Positions 5,656 to 5,843 of a stretch of DNA of 5,843 bases are shown one piece after another. Position numbers and translations under genes: made by a program. Each line of letters starts with the position of its first letter. The first letter of the stretch is position 1. Source of the DNA: Hyphomicrobiales bacterium (GTDB taxonomy: Bacteria; Pseudomonadota; Alphaproteobacteria; Rhizobiales; Xanthobacteraceae); assembly GCA_016201085.1 (NCBI GenBank), contig JACQDO010000068.1:1-5843 (forward strand), in the 5' to 3' direction. A model generated the notes under the pieces. That model saw nothing but the letters and a program-made list of their open reading frames with translations. It did not search any database and was not told the origin of the DNA.

Positions 5656-5843
5656 TCACTCCGGCCCGGCGTATTTGCCCGCCGTCTGCGGGAACATGTT
5701 CTTGATGATCTTGAATTTCGAGATGTCGACGGTGGCGTCCATATGCATGAAGATGACGGCGTCGCGCAGCACCTTCTCGATGCCGAAATCGAGCATGATG
5801 CCGTTGCCGCCGTGCAGTTCGACCGCATGCTGGGCGACCTTCA
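5656..5843 (-). CDS. Acyl-CoA dehydrogenase family protein, C-terminal fragment (cut by window edge)
   Basis: The last 61 residues and stop (TGA, complement of 5656-5658) of a protein whose start lies beyond the window. It reads VAQHAVELHGGNGIMLDFG, then EKVLRDAVIFMHMDATVD, and ends KNMFPQTAGKYAGPE. This is the C-terminal helical domain of FAD-dependent acyl-CoA dehydrogenases: the LHGGNG turn contacts the flavin, and LRDA plus the following helix is the usual continuation. Where medium-chain enzymes have EGT, with the catalytic glutamate, this protein aligns by eye with DAT (5731-5739). The specific acyl-CoA substrate cannot be told from this fragment. It converges on the DMT transporter gene with only 3 bases between the stops and no visible terminator hairpin. 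Confidence 0.75.
   Translation of the reverse strand, partial: KVAQHAVELHGGNGIMLDFGIEKVLRDAVIFMHMDATVDISKFKIIKNMFPQTAGKYAGPE

Overview
The window comes from a GC-rich genome and reads as a member of the Alphaproteobacteria, most likely Hyphomicrobiales near Bradyrhizobium, Rhodopseudomonas, Pseudolabrys or Xanthobacteraceae. This placement rests on codon use, on the mix of transporters and CoA-ester enzymes, and on a palindromic repeat with ATTCCGGG / CCCGGAAT ends that I recall as common in such genomes. It is a judgement from memory, not a database result.

Layout, left to right. (1) Bases 103-906 (+): a BtuF-like substrate-binding protein with no signal peptide. (2) Bases 986-1534 (+): a small membrane protein resembling DUF6580 / ECF-transporter S components. 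Its stop codon overlaps, tail to tail, the stop codon of the next gene. (3) Bases 1531-3309 (-): a NhaP2/CvrA-type K+/H+ antiporter with an exchanger domain and two cytoplasmic regulatory domains. A perfect 11-bp-stem hairpin lies inside its last codons. (4) Bases 3310-3660: a degenerate island between the antiporter and the next gene. It holds a long imperfect palindrome, a decayed small GIY-YIG nuclease gene, and an inverted partial copy of the palindrome's end. (5) Bases 3601-4572 (-): a beta-keto acid cleavage enzyme (BKACE, DUF849 family) whose last codons run into the island, so its C-terminus is partly encoded by repeat DNA. (6) Bases 4750-5652 (+): an EamA-type DMT transporter, divergent from the BKACE gene. 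(7) Bases 5656-5843 (-): the C-terminal end of an acyl-CoA dehydrogenase family protein, cut by the window edge.

How the genes may work together. Genes 1 and 2 are co-directional and could form a small uptake unit, possibly for a corrinoid or another chelated compound, but no ATPase or permease is present here. The BKACE and acyl-CoA dehydrogenase genes both act in CoA-thioester metabolism, and the DMT exporter between them could handle a related metabolite; this is only suggested by position. The antiporter is a stand-alone ion-homeostasis gene.

The most unusual part is the repeat / GIY-YIG island. The nuclease gene has lost its middle and changed frame, yet its original C-terminus can still be read 3' of the break. 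It is bracketed by inverted 15-bp sequences, has a 16-bp perfect palindrome over its start codon, and has changed both neighbours: the 3' end of the BKACE gene and the leader of the antiporter. I see no CRISPR array, tRNA, rRNA, phage gene or transposase.
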